A stretch of 64,000 nucleotides of DNA from an uncultured Muribaculaceae bacterium (GTDB lineage Bacteria > Bacteroidota > Bacteroidia > Bacteroidales > Muribaculaceae): assembly GCA_944321715.1 (NCBI GenBank), contig CALUMJ010000007.1, positions 1 through 64,000 on the forward strand, read 5' to 3'. Shown here in pieces: positions 8,885 through 16,982 of this stretch (the first letter of the stretch is position 1; each line of letters opens with the position of its first letter). Below the pieces are notes generated by a model. The model saw only the letters and a program-made list of their open reading frames with translations, was not told where the DNA came from and did not search any database. The position numbers and the translations under genes were made by a program.

Positions 8885-10217
8885 AGAGCCAAATGTGAAA
8901 GTGGGCATAATGAGCGAGCGGTCGGTAGAATTTGTCTTGTCGGGAATGTATGAAATTGAAGGCAAGATGATTACAGGACGGCATTGTGCTATCAATGAAG
9001 ATGGCATGGTCGTGCTTGATGGTGTGGCTGCCGGTGGCGAGGTGGAAATGCGTCCTGCCGATTGGGAAAATTGCTCGTTTGAACTGGTGGGTGTGACCAT
9101 CGGCGTGAATTTCCATTGGGAAAGGAAAGAGAACCAGCGTTTCCGTGGAGCTTTAAAGTTGATATGCCGTGACGGTGCTGTCACGGCAATCAATGTGCTG
9201 CCAGTTGAGGACTATCTGCAAAGCGTGATTTCTTCGGAGATGAGTGCTACTTCGTCGTTGGAGTTGCTAAAAGCTCATGCCGTAATATCGCGTAGCTGGT
9301 TGCTGGCGCAAATCTACAAGGAGAACGGTAAAGATGGCAATGCGGTTGCCGGCGAGAGTGATGCAGCCGGTTGCGACGAAATGATTAAATGGTATGACCG
9401 TGAAGACCATGTGGACTTTGACGTGTGTGCCGATGACCATTGCCAGCGCTATCAGGGCATAACACGTGAAACCACTGCTGCCGTGCGTGATGCAGTGGAG
9501 GCCACGGAAGGACAGGTGTTGATGTATGACGGACAGTTGTGCGATGCTCGGTTCTCAAAGTGTTGCGGCGGCGTGTATGAGCAATTTGAGAATTGTTGGG
9601 AGCCAGTGCATCACCCCTATTTAGTGGCTTGCCGTGACGACGAAGACGAGGCCGATTTTCCCGACCTCACCAAGGAAGAAGCTGCCGCCGACTGGATAAT
9701 GTCGTCGCCGCGAGCATTCTGCAACACAACCGACGAGAATGTGCTGCGGCAGGTGCTTAATAATTACGACCAAGAAACTGCCGACTTTTACCGCTGGCGC
9801 GTAGAATACAGCCAAGACGAATTGGCCGAATTGATTGCACGGCGTTCGGGTATCGACTTCGGTCGCATACTCGATTTGCGACCTGTGGCACGTGGCACGT
9901 CGGGCCGGCTCTACAAGTTAAAAATCGTGGGCGAGAAGCGTACATTGACTATTGGCAAGGAGCTTGAAATACGTCGCACGTTGTCGCCGTCGCACCTCTA
10001 TAGCTCGGCTTTTATCGTCGAGCGGCACGATGTGGCAGCTGATGGCTATCCGGGAAAATTCGTTTTGCGCGGGGCCGGTTGGGGGCATGGCGTGGGGTTG
10101 TGCCAGATAGGTGCCGCTGTGATGGGCGAGAAAGGGTATAGCTACAAGCAAATATTGATGCACTACTTCAAGGGTGCAGCGATTACCAAGTTATATGAAA
10201 CCAAGTTAACCATATAA
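8877..10217 (+). CDS. SpoIID/LytB domain protein
   Basis: A 446-residue protein with the SpoIID/LytB domain: LPVEDYLQSVISSEM at about 104-118, AHAVISRSWLL at about 129-139, and the C-terminal block GAGWGHGVGLCQIGA at about 398-412, which carries the conserved HG and Q. SpoIID is a lytic transglycosylase acting on denuded glycans, and LytB enhances amidases, so pairing with the amidase three genes upstream makes sense. No clear signal peptide is present with this start; the chain opens [10 protein letters not shown]. Export is therefore uncertain, and the protein may act in the cytoplasm or use another route. It ends 2 bases before the permease start. Confidence 0.87.
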   Translation: MDREPNVKVGIMSERSVEFVLSGMYEIEGKMITGRHCAINEDGMVVLDGVAAGGEVEMRPADWENCSFELVGVTIGVNFHWERKENQRFRGALKLICRDGAVTAINVLPVEDYLQSVISSEMSATSSLELLKAHAVISRSWLLAQIYKENGKDGNAVAGESDAAGCDEMIKWYDREDHVDFDVCADDHCQRYQGITRETTAAVRDAVEATEGQVLMYDGQLCDARFSKCCGGVYEQFENCWEPVHHPYLVACRDDEDEADFPDLTKEEAAADWIMSSPRAFCNTTDENVLRQVLNNYDQETADFYRWRVEYSQDELAELIARRSGIDFGRILDLRPVARGTSGRLYKLKIVGEKRTLTIGKELEIRRTLSPSHLYSSAFIVERHDVAADGYPGKFVLRGAGWGHGVGLCQIGAAVMGEKGYSYKQILMHYFKGAAITKLYETKLTI

Positions 10218-10219
10218 AT

Positions 10220-12115
10220 ATGAAGAACGACAACAAAAAGAAATCACCGTGGGCATGGATTCCCACGCTATATTTTGCCCAGGGCTTGCCCTACGTGGCC
10301 GTGATGACAATATCGGTCATCATGTATAAGCGTTTGGGCATCTCGAATACCGATATTGCCCTCTATACCGGATGGCTTTACTTGCCGTGGGTTATAAAGC
10401 CATTTTGGAGCCCGTTTGTCGATATTATCAAGAGCAAACGGTGGTGGACGGTGTCGATGCAATGGATACTGGCATTCACATTTGCCGGGGTGGCGTTTGC
10501 CATACCGGTGCCATTCTTTTTCCAACTCACGTTGGCTGTGTTTTGGGTGATGGGATTCACGTCGGCGACGCACGACATTGCTGCCGACGGATTCTACATG
10601 CATGCGCTCACCGAGCATGAGCAGTCGCTGTATGTGGGCATTCGCAGCACGTTCTATCGCGTTGCCACGGTGGCCGGGCAAGGACTGCTGGTGATTATTG
10701 CCGGGTTGGTAGAAACCAACACCGGCCTTGAACCTGCCCAACTCACGGTGGTGGCCAACCCCGAGGCGCGTCAGGCTGTAGCGAGCATACCTAAGTTTGA
10801 CGTGCAAGTTACCGATACGGCAGGTGAACCTCATTTCATATACACGGCTTCGCAAATCGAAGTCGGAAGCGTGGCTCCTGCCGAAGTGGACGGCGTGCCT
10901 TTCAAAGAGTATGCCGCTGCTGTGCGCGACTCGGTGAGAATGCTTAACGAGGCTAACGGATTTGTCAGTGCTGCACAAGATGCAGGACAGGCAGCGGCCG
11001 AGGATGCCACGGCGGCAGTTGCTCCACAAAAGGAGTCGGCATTCACTACGCTTATACGTGACTGGTTTGGCGAGGAACGTCAGGCAGCCACTGACGACCT
11101 TGCCGACAATATTGCCGTTGTAGGTGTGAGGCTCAACAAGATGCCGACTACCGACGAACCTATAATACTCAGCGTCACGCACCAAAGCGGCGACCAAAGT
11201 ATAAAACTTGAGCAGAATTTGTTGACGACACGGTTTGAATTTACGCGCGACAATTGGAATAAGACTGCATATCTGTACTTTGAAATCGACCACAAGCTGA
11301 AAGAACGCACCGAGGCTTCTTTCGTGGGCGCATCGGGCAACATACCATTCGCATGGATTGTTGTGTTCATATCGTTATCGGTATTTTTCTTCGCCGTGGC
11401 AGCCTATCACAGTTGGGTGTTGCCGCGTCCGTTGACCGATGGGCGCGAGGCCAAGCGTTCGGCATCCGATATTTTCAAGGAATTTGTTCAGACATTCATT
11501 TCGTTTTTCCAAAAGAAGCAGATATGGGTTGCTGTGGCATTCATGCTGCTATACCGCTTGCCCGAGGCTCAATTGGTAAAATTAATAAACCCGTTCCTGC
11601 TCGACCCGATTGATAAGGGTGGGCTTGGGCTTTCGACTGGCGAAGTCGGGCTCGTGTATGGCACGGTTGGCATCATCGGGCTCACGATTGGCGGCATCAT
11701 TGGCGGCATCGCGGCGGCTCGCGGCGGATTGAAAAAATGGTTGTGGCCGATGGCTTGGAGCATGTCGCTCACGTGCTTGACGTTCATCTATCTCAGCTAT
11801 TGTCAAGACAGCTCGCTGCTTGTAATCAATGTATGCGTGTTTATCGAGCAATTCGGATATGGGTTCGGCTTTACAGCCTATATGCTATATTTGATATATT
11901 TCTCGGAAGGCGAACACAAGACGGCGCATTATGCTATCTGCACTGGGTTCATGGCATTGGGCATGATGTTGCCAGGCATGGCTGCCGGGTGGTTGCAAGA
12001 AACTATAGGCTACCGTCACTTCTTCATCTGGACGGTAATCTGTTGCGCTGCGACTATAGGCATTTGCGCATTTGTAAAGATTGACCCGAAATTTGGCCTT
12101 AAAGAAAAAGAATAA
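10220..12115 (+). CDS. ampG: AmpG-like muropeptide permease (MFS) with ~200-residue periplasmic insertion
   Basis: A 631-residue major-facilitator protein. The N-terminal segments (TLYFAQGLPYVAVM at about 16-30, SATHDIAADGFY at about 113-125) match AmpG, which imports GlcNAc-anhydroMurNAc-peptides. Usual AmpG proteins are about 430-500 residues. Here residues about 173-375 form a hydrophilic insert between TM5 and TM6. With the N-terminus inside, that loop is periplasmic. The end of the insert (RFEFTRDNWNKTAYLYFEI) has a beta-sandwich, Calx-beta-like rhythm. The second half resumes with TM6 (IPFAWIVVFISLSVFF) and six more segments. It lies 2 bases after SpoIID and 15 before NamZ. Import of muropeptide fragments is inferred from family and operon. 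Confidence 0.82.
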   Translation: MKNDNKKKSPWAWIPTLYFAQGLPYVAVMTISVIMYKRLGISNTDIALYTGWLYLPWVIKPFWSPFVDIIKSKRWWTVSMQWILAFTFAGVAFAIPVPFFFQLTLAVFWVMGFTSATHDIAADGFYMHALTEHEQSLYVGIRSTFYRVATVAGQGLLVIIAGLVETNTGLEPAQLTVVANPEARQAVASIPKFDVQVTDTAGEPHFIYTASQIEVGSVAPAEVDGVPFKEYAAAVRDSVRMLNEANGFVSAAQDAGQAAAEDATAAVAPQKESAFTTLIRDWFGEERQAATDDLADNIAVVGVRLNKMPTTDEPIILSVTHQSGDQSIKLEQNLLTTRFEFTRDNWNKTAYLYFEIDHKLKERTEASFVGASGNIPFAWIVVFISLSVFFFAVAAYHSWVLPRPLTDGREAKRSASDIFKEFVQTFISFFQKKQIWVAVAFMLLYRLPEAQLVKLINPFLLDPIDKGGLGLSTGEVGLVYGTVGIIGLTIGGIIGGIAAARGGLKKWLWPMAWSMSLTCLTFIYLSYCQDSSLLVINVCVFIEQFGYGFGFTAYMLYLIYFSEGEHKTAHYAICTGFMALGMMLPGMAAGWLQETIGYRHFFIWTVICCAATIGICAFVKIDPKFGLKEKE

Positions 12116-12130
12116 CATAACAATTAAACT

Positions 12131-13363
12131 ATGAAAAGATATATCATTACAGTAATATCTGCCATTGTGGCCGTAGCTATGGCCGTAGCGCAGACAAAAC
12201 CGGGAATTGAAACTTTGCGTGACGATGGTTTCAAGTTGTTGCAAGGGAAACGTGTGGGGTTAATCACCAATCCTACAGGTGTTGACCGCAATTTACGCTC
12301 TACAATCGACATTCTCCACGATGCTCCGGGAGTGGAATTGGTGGCACTGTATGGCCCCGAGCATGGAGTACGTGGCGATGTCCATGCCGGTGACAAGGTT
12401 GACAGCAGCGTGGACCCAGCAACAGGCGTGAAAGTGTATTCGCTATATGGTGCTACACAGAAGCCTACACCCGAGATGCTCAAGGGTGTTGATGTGCTGG
12501 TGTATGACATTCAGGACATCGGTTGCCGGTCGTTTACTTATATAAGCACGATGGGCAAGGCTATGGAGGCTTGCATTGAGAATGATTTGGAATTTGTTGT
12601 GCTCGACCGCCCCAATCCGCTTGGAGGCAACAAGGTTGAAGGCTGCATTGTCGAGGACGGGTTCACATCGTTTGTCAGTCAGTATCCTATTCCATACGTT
12701 TATGGGTTGACCCCCGGCGAACTTGCCATGCTGCTCAACGAGGAGGGCATGATTGTGCCGGGCAAGAAAGCCCGTTTGACGGTGGTGCCGATGTCGGGCT
12801 GGTCGCGCGACATGAAATATGGCGACACAGGAATGCCTTGGGTGTTGCCGTCGCCGCATATACCGCAGATTGAGTCGTCGTATTATTATCCTGCAACGGG
12901 CATAATAGGCGAATTTAGCGTATTGTCGATAGGTGTCGGTTACACATTGCCATTCCAGCTTGCTTGCGCCGAGTGGATTGATGCCGAGGCTTTCTGCCGT
13001 GAGCTCACCGCCCTCGGTCTGCCAGGAATGGAATTCCGTCCAATACACATAAAGCCATTCTACGCCGTAGGGCAGGGTAATAATTTGAATGGTGTGCAGC
13101 TGTACATCACCGATTTGGAGAAGGCCAACTTGTCGCTTTTCAATTTCTATGTAATGCAGGTGCTTGCAAAGCTGTACCCCGACCACAAAGTGTTTGACCT
13201 TGCCGACCCGAAACGTTTCAGCATGTTTGACCGCGTGTGTGGTACCAACAAAATTCGCACCACATTAAGCAAGAATTACCAAGTGTCCGACATCATTGAA
13301 TATTGGAACAAAGATGTTGACAGCTTCAAGGCTCTCTCGGCTAAGTATTACTTGTATAATTGA
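12131..13363 (+). CDS. namZ: exo-beta-N-acetylmuramidase NamZ (DUF1343/YbbC)
   Basis: A 410-residue exported protein of the DUF1343 family, whose Bacillus and Tannerella members are exo-beta-N-acetylmuramidases that split MurNAc from the non-reducing end of glycan fragments. A signal peptide covers residues 1-20 (cleavage near AVA-Q). Family motifs: GLITNPTGVDRN at 43-54, the catalytic-Glu motif YGPEHG with Glu77, VYDIQDIGCR at about 124-133, DRPNPLGG at about 159, and YYPATGIIGE at about 256. It is the last gene of the muropeptide operon, and its product MurNAc would be the substrate of MurT-MurK-MurQ encoded at 27.6-30.4 kb. Confidence 0.9.
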   Translation: MKRYIITVISAIVAVAMAVAQTKPGIETLRDDGFKLLQGKRVGLITNPTGVDRNLRSTIDILHDAPGVELVALYGPEHGVRGDVHAGDKVDSSVDPATGVKVYSLYGATQKPTPEMLKGVDVLVYDIQDIGCRSFTYISTMGKAMEACIENDLEFVVLDRPNPLGGNKVEGCIVEDGFTSFVSQYPIPYVYGLTPGELAMLLNEEGMIVPGKKARLTVVPMSGWSRDMKYGDTGMPWVLPSPHIPQIESSYYYPATGIIGEFSVLSIGVGYTLPFQLACAEWIDAEAFCRELTALGLPGMEFRPIHIKPFYAVGQGNNLNGVQLYITDLEKANLSLFNFYVMQVLAKLYPDHKVFDLADPKRFSMFDRVCGTNKIRTTLSKNYQVSDIIEYWNKDVDSFKALSAKYYLYN

Positions 13364-13412
13364 CAGTTGGCAGTTGACAATGCTCAATTTGGAAAAATAG
13401 TTGCGTGAGTGT

Positions 13413-13443
13413 TTTGCACTTACGGTAATTATTGCTAACTTTG
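13413..13443 (+). promoter_or_regulatory. promoter of rplU-rpmA
   Basis: TTTG at 13413-13416, a 19-nt spacer and a perfect -7 box TAACTTTG at 13436-13443. The transcript would have a leader of about 80 bases. Confidence 0.85.
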
Positions 13444-13469
13444 TGCGCTCGTTCCGAATAGGCTAAATC

Positions 13470-13505
13470 AAGTGGCGGCCACAGCGGCTGCCCGCCTCAC
13501 GGACT
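13470..13505 (+). promoter_or_regulatory. possible structured leader of rplU
   Basis: The leader holds a GC-rich stem formed by GTGGCGG and CCGCCTCAC around CCACAGCGGCTGC. Ribosomal-protein operons are often autoregulated through such leaders, but I do not recognise a named motif. Confidence 0.3.
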
Positions 13506-13531
13506 TAACCTGTAAAACATAAGATACAGAA

Positions 13532-13849
13532 ATGTACGCAATCGTAGAAATCAAGGGACAACAGTTCAAGGCCGAAGCTGGCAAGTACATGTATGTCCAA
13601 TACCTCGGCGACACCAAGGAAGGCGATGCAGTGGAATTTAACAACGTGCTGCTCGTTGATGCCGATGGTACGGTGAAAGTAGGCGCACCGACAGTAGAAG
13701 GTGCAAAAGTAGTATGCGAGGTGTTGACACCGAAGCTCAAAGGCGAACACGTGATAGTTTTCAAGAAAAAACGTCGCAAAGGTTATCGTCGCAAAAACGG
13801 CCATCGCCAATTGTTCACCAAGGTTATGATAAAAGAAGTCGTTGCTTAA
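13532..13849 (+). CDS. rplU: 50S ribosomal protein L21
   Basis: A 105-residue protein of standard L21 length. It opens [18 protein letters not shown] and ends with the basic rRNA-binding block [16 protein letters not shown] typical of L21. It is followed 32 bases later by rpmA, the usual rplU-rpmA pair, and driven by the strong promoter at 13413. Confidence 0.97.
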   Translation: MYAIVEIKGQQFKAEAGKYMYVQYLGDTKEGDAVEFNNVLLVDADGTVKVGAPTVEGAKVVCEVLTPKLKGEHVIVFKKKRRKGYRRKNGHRQLFTKVMIKEVVA

Positions 13850-13881
13850 CAGCACACTAATCCACAAAAAATTTTAGAGAA

Positions 13882-14160
13882 ATGGCACATAAAAAAGGTG
13901 TAGGTAGTTCAAAGAACGGCCGTGAGTCGGAAAGCAAACGACTCGGTATTAAGATTTTCGGTGGTCAAAGCGTAAAGGCTGGCAACATCATCAAGCGTCA
14001 GCGTGGTACTGTTCACCACCCAGGTGTAAACGTAGGTATGGGCAAAGACCACACATTGTTTGCACTCACCGATGGCACAGTAGTATTTGTCACTAAGAAC
14101 AATCGCAAATACATCACTGTAAAGCCTGCCGAAGCCGCTGAACCAGCAGCAGAGAATTAA
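13882..14160 (+). CDS. rpmA: 50S ribosomal protein L27
   Basis: A 92-residue L27. It starts [16 protein letters not shown], so the N-terminus that reaches the peptidyl-transferase centre is the mature type without a Firmicutes-like cleavable extension. [18 protein letters not shown] and GVGMG-like [14 protein letters not shown] follow. The C-terminus ends in an Ala/Glu-rich tail, common in Bacteroidetes. The gene ends before a strong terminator at 14231. Confidence 0.97.
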   Translation: MAHKKGVGSSKNGRESESKRLGIKIFGGQSVKAGNIIKRQRGTVHHPGVNVGMGKDHTLFALTDGTVVFVTKNNRKYITVKPAEAAEPAAEN

Positions 14161-14230
14161 GTTGGCTTGTAACCGAGATGTGGGAGTATAATTATCCCAC
14201 GTGAAGATAATTCAACTTGCGCAAAACTAA

Positions 14231-14274
14231 AAAAACGCCAGCCTTGTGGCTTTCCACAGGGCTGGCGTTTTTTT
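14231..14274 (+). terminator. terminator of rplU-rpmA
   Basis: Hairpin with arms AACGCCAGCC and GGCTGGCGTT followed by a run of seven T; A-rich on the other side, so it could also work in reverse. Confidence 0.9.
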
Positions 14275-14412
14275 GCTACGTGTCGTGAATAGGGTTTTGC
14301 ACGATTGGGCGGGCGACTGCGCCGTGATGGTCAATCGCCCTGTTCGTGAGTTCGTGTGCTGCGATACTGTCAACCCGCAGTGTGTAACGAAATATGTGCC
14401 TATTGGCACAAC

Positions 14413-14592
14413 GAGGGTGTATCAAAATTGGCATCAACCTGGTTCGTAGGGATGCACGGCTCGTGCGTCCGTGTGTAATAAAGTGTTGTTAAATCGTTAT
14501 GCTTTAGTTTGATATGCGCCTATTGGTGCAGCGGACGCACGGGCCGTGCGTCCCTACGAAATTGCGTAAATCTGCAATTTTGATGCACCCTC
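14413..14592. repeat. dispersed inverted-repeat element, copy A
   Basis: About 180 bp. The ends are GAGGGTGTATCAAAAT and its inverse ATTTTGATGCACCCTC. Inside each end lies a 9-bp hairpin of type GGACGCACG/CGTGCGTCC flanked by GTAGGG or CCCTAC. Homologous copies are at 23765 and 54951. It lies between the convergent 3' ends of rpmA and pfkA. The rest of the 14161-14755 gap contains only terminators; no gene is seen. Confidence 0.85.
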
Positions 14593-14659
14593 TTACGAGC
14601 TGGGTGGATGCCTTTTTGTCACAACCCTGGCAGAATAGGTGGCATTTCGGTATGATTGG

Positions 14660-14703
14660 AACGAAAAAAGTTAGGGTGGCGGACCATCGCGGACTGCCAC
14701 CCT
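14660..14703 (-). terminator. terminator of pfkA
   Basis: On the minus strand arms AGGGTGGC and GCCACCCT enclose a 15-base loop and are followed by AACTTTTTTCG. Confidence 0.88.
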
Positions 14704-14755
14704 ATGAATGTGCTAAATATGAGATGTTGTTGCTTAATTTCCTGCCTGCGGCCGG

Positions 14756-15736
14756 TTAGATTGACAGACGGCGCAGGGTGTTGAGTAGCTCGCGGTTGAT
14801 GGGCTTGTCGTTCTTGATGGCCTTGGAGAACGGAACGTAAACAATCTCATCGTTGGCGATGCCTATCATCACATTGCGTTGGTCTTCGAGCAATGCGTCG
14901 ATGGCAGCCGCGCCCATGCGCGAAGCCAGAATGCGGTCAACGGCAGTAGGTGAGCCGCCACGTTGCAGGTGTCCGAGGATTGTCACGCGCACGTCGTATT
15001 GCGGGAATTCGTTTTTAACGCGTTCGGCAAGACCCATTGCGCCTCCAGTGATGGGGCTTTCGGCAACAAGCACGATTGATGAGTTCTTGCTCTTGCGGAA
15101 ACCGTTTTGAATGAGTTCGGCAAGTTGGTCAACCTCGGTCGAGATTTCGGGAATGATTGCAGCCTCGGCTCCCGATGCGATTGCTCCGTTCAGGGCCAAG
15201 AAACCTGCATCACGACCCATGACCTCGATGAAGAACAAGCGTTCATGCGAGGTAGCCGTGTCGCGTATTTTATCGACACATTGCATGATGGTGTTAAGTG
15301 CTGTGTCGTAACCGATGGTCTTGTCGGTGCCGTATAGGTCGTTGTCGATAGTTCCGGGGAGTCCCACGATAGGGTAGTTAAACTCATTGGCGAAAATCCT
15401 TGCGCCGGTGAGCGAGCCGTCGCCGCCGATTACAACCAGCGCATCGATGCCTTCGCGCTTAAGCACGTCGTAGGCGAGCTGGCGACCTTCGGGCGTTGTG
15501 AATTCTTTGCAACGGGCGGTTTTGAGGATTGTTCCGCCCATTTGGATGATGTTGGAAACATTCTGTGTCTTAAACTCAACGATTTCATCGGTAATGAGTC
15601 CACGATAGCCGCGGTATATACCTTTCACGCCGAATCCGCTTGATATAGCTGAACGCGTCACCGCACGAATAGCGGCATTCATGCCTGGAGCATCGCCTCC
15701 TGAGGTCAGAATGCCAATACATTTAATTTCTGCCAT
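14756..15736 (-). CDS. pfkA: ATP-dependent 6-phosphofructokinase
   Basis: A 326-residue PfkA that phosphorylates fructose 6-phosphate in glycolysis. ATP-site [13 protein letters not shown] is at residues 12-24, GGDGSLTGA at about 104-112 (Gly-Asp of the ATP-type rather than PPi-type enzyme), the catalytic PGTIDNDL at about 126-133 (Asp acting as base), and GRDAGFLAL at about 174. It is a single-gene unit with its own promoter at 15769 and terminator at 14660. Confidence 0.97.
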   Translation of the reverse strand: MAEIKCIGILTSGGDAPGMNAAIRAVTRSAISSGFGVKGIYRGYRGLITDEIVEFKTQNVSNIIQMGGTILKTARCKEFTTPEGRQLAYDVLKREGIDALVVIGGDGSLTGARIFANEFNYPIVGLPGTIDNDLYGTDKTIGYDTALNTIMQCVDKIRDTATSHERLFFIEVMGRDAGFLALNGAIASGAEAAIIPEISTEVDQLAELIQNGFRKSKNSSIVLVAESPITGGAMGLAERVKNEFPQYDVRVTILGHLQRGGSPTAVDRILASRMGAAAIDALLEDQRNVMIGIANDEIVYVPFSKAIKNDKPINRELLNTLRRLSI

Positions 15737-15768
15737 AATGATATTAAGTTAATTGTTTTTTCTGTATG

Positions 15769-15800
15769 CAAATATAGTGCAAGTCGGTCGCAAAAGCAAG
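15769..15800 (-). promoter_or_regulatory. promoter of pfkA
   Basis: On the minus strand TTG at 15799-15797, a 20-nt spacer and the perfect -7 box TATATTTG at 15776-15769, about 33 bases before the ATG. Confidence 0.8.
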
Positions 15801-16099
15801 TGTATGCTTGTACAATTTTTCGGTTGTGCGGTTGTGTTTGAGTGCTGATTTTTATATGGTGTGCTGCGATTTGGCACGGGTGGTGCATTATTTTGCGGCA
15901 GATTCAATAGCAGAAGGATTGCAGTCGGTGTTATTGTTTTTTTTGCAGGTTTGTTTTGACCGTGCCGTTTATTTGCGTAAATTTGTGAAGAAACAAATTT
16001 TGCGGCAAGTGTGCCAGCGACAAACTGCCGCAAAAAAGACATATTGCAAAACTTGCAAGCCAATTATTGAAACTTGGTTAAATCTGGAAAATTCAACTA

Positions 16100-16278
16100 A
16101 GGAGTTCTCAATAATCAGGCGAAGCATGTTCTGTATCCTCCACTGAGGACACGGGCTGCTTTCCCCTTATTTGAACTCCAAGGCATTTTCCAGAGCCTAA
16201 CCAAGCAGATAGGAGAAAAGTGGTAGCTGTGTCCTTTTATTGTATCTGCTTACCATTGAATAACTACATAGCCTGGTA
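16100..16278 (+). ncRNA. candidate structured RNA, possibly 6S-like
   Basis: No believable coding frame, but a nested rod can be drawn. CAGGC (16116) pairs with GCCTG (16271). AAGCA (16122) pairs with TGCTT (16247). After a large asymmetric bubble, GGACAC (16147) pairs with GTGTCC (16229), extended by GCT/AGC and CTTT/AAAG. The apical hairpin is AGGC/GCCT. A long rod with a central bubble is the 6S RNA plan. A promoter-like TAAATCTG lies at 16079-16086. AAGCAGATA (16203) and TATCTGCTT (16243) could form a competing stem. No alignment was possible, so the class is a guess. Confidence 0.4.
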
Positions 16279-16289
16279 AGCACGGCAAA

Positions 16290-16841
16290 TTGTTGCTGGT
16301 GGGCGAAAGCAACTATTTTGAGGACTATCCCGAAACGGTGAGCGTGTTTCGGGATGCCGACAAATGGTACACTGCCGATACCGACAGGTTGATACCCGAA
16401 GAGATGAAAAGCAAGGTGAGCAACTGGATAGATTACCGCACGTTCAATGCGGTGTTCAACATAATGCACCGAGTGCTTGACGAAGCTGGCATAGAGCATG
16501 GCTACAAGCTCGCCGAAGCGGCATTTTATAACTATTTCCTGCGGCCGGCACTGAACGATGGTGGCAGCAAGGGGTTTAATCCCGAAGGAATAGACAATGA
16601 AGTTGTCGGTGTGGCAATGATGGGCGTGATAGATAGGTTGAACCCCGACTTGGTGGTATTCTTGTCAAAAAAGGCATACGATGAATTTACGAAGTATTGC
16701 CGCCGCTGCGGCTTGGAACATGGCGATGTAATAATTGCCGCAGTCGCACACCCGGCCAGCCCTTGGTGGAACCGCCGTGATGGCATTTATGGCAAAAAGA
16801 AGTTTGAAGCATACCTGAAAGGGCATTGGATTGCCCGGTAG
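16290..16841 (+). CDS. uracil-DNA-glycosylase-superfamily-like protein lacking a normal start
   Basis: The frame is open from a stop at 16269-16271 and reads PGKHGKLLLVGESNYFED. There is no ATG before the first core strand, only TTG at 16290. From TTG the product is 183 residues. LLLVGESNYF resembles the GQDPYH-region strand of UDG-like proteins, and AAVAHPASPWWNRR near the C-terminus resembles the HPS motif. Members of this Bacteroidetes family usually begin 10-20 residues earlier. The 5' end therefore looks replaced by the structured region just upstream, which suggests a truncated gene. It could still be translated from TTG. Function unknown. Confidence 0.5.
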   Translation: MLLVGESNYFEDYPETVSVFRDADKWYTADTDRLIPEEMKSKVSNWIDYRTFNAVFNIMHRVLDEAGIEHGYKLAEAAFYNYFLRPALNDGGSKGFNPEGIDNEVVGVAMMGVIDRLNPDLVVFLSKKAYDEFTKYCRRCGLEHGDVIIAAVAHPASPWWNRRDGIYGKKKFEAYLKGHWIAR

Positions 16842-16918
16842 GACGCAACTTTGGTGAGAAATATAGGGTGTGTATATGCGGCCATCGGGCTGCGTATTTC
16901 ATACTATTTAGATATATG

Positions 16919-16956
16919 AAAAAATGAGGCTGTACCGTGTGGTTCAGCCCCATTTT
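16919..16956. terminator. bidirectional terminator
   Basis: AAAATGAGGCTG and CAGCCCCATTTT pair around TACCGTGTGGTT, with A and T runs on the two sides. It lies between the convergent UDG-like gene and the inositol-phosphate synthase gene. Confidence 0.8.
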
Positions 16957-16982
16957 ATTGTATGTGTTATGTTGGTTGCTTT

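Noticed and set aside
15808..16146. Plus-strand frame of 112 codons upstream of the UDG-like gene
   Set aside because: It spans the pfkA promoter and overlaps the structured RNA region, is Cys- and Phe-rich, and matches no family I know.
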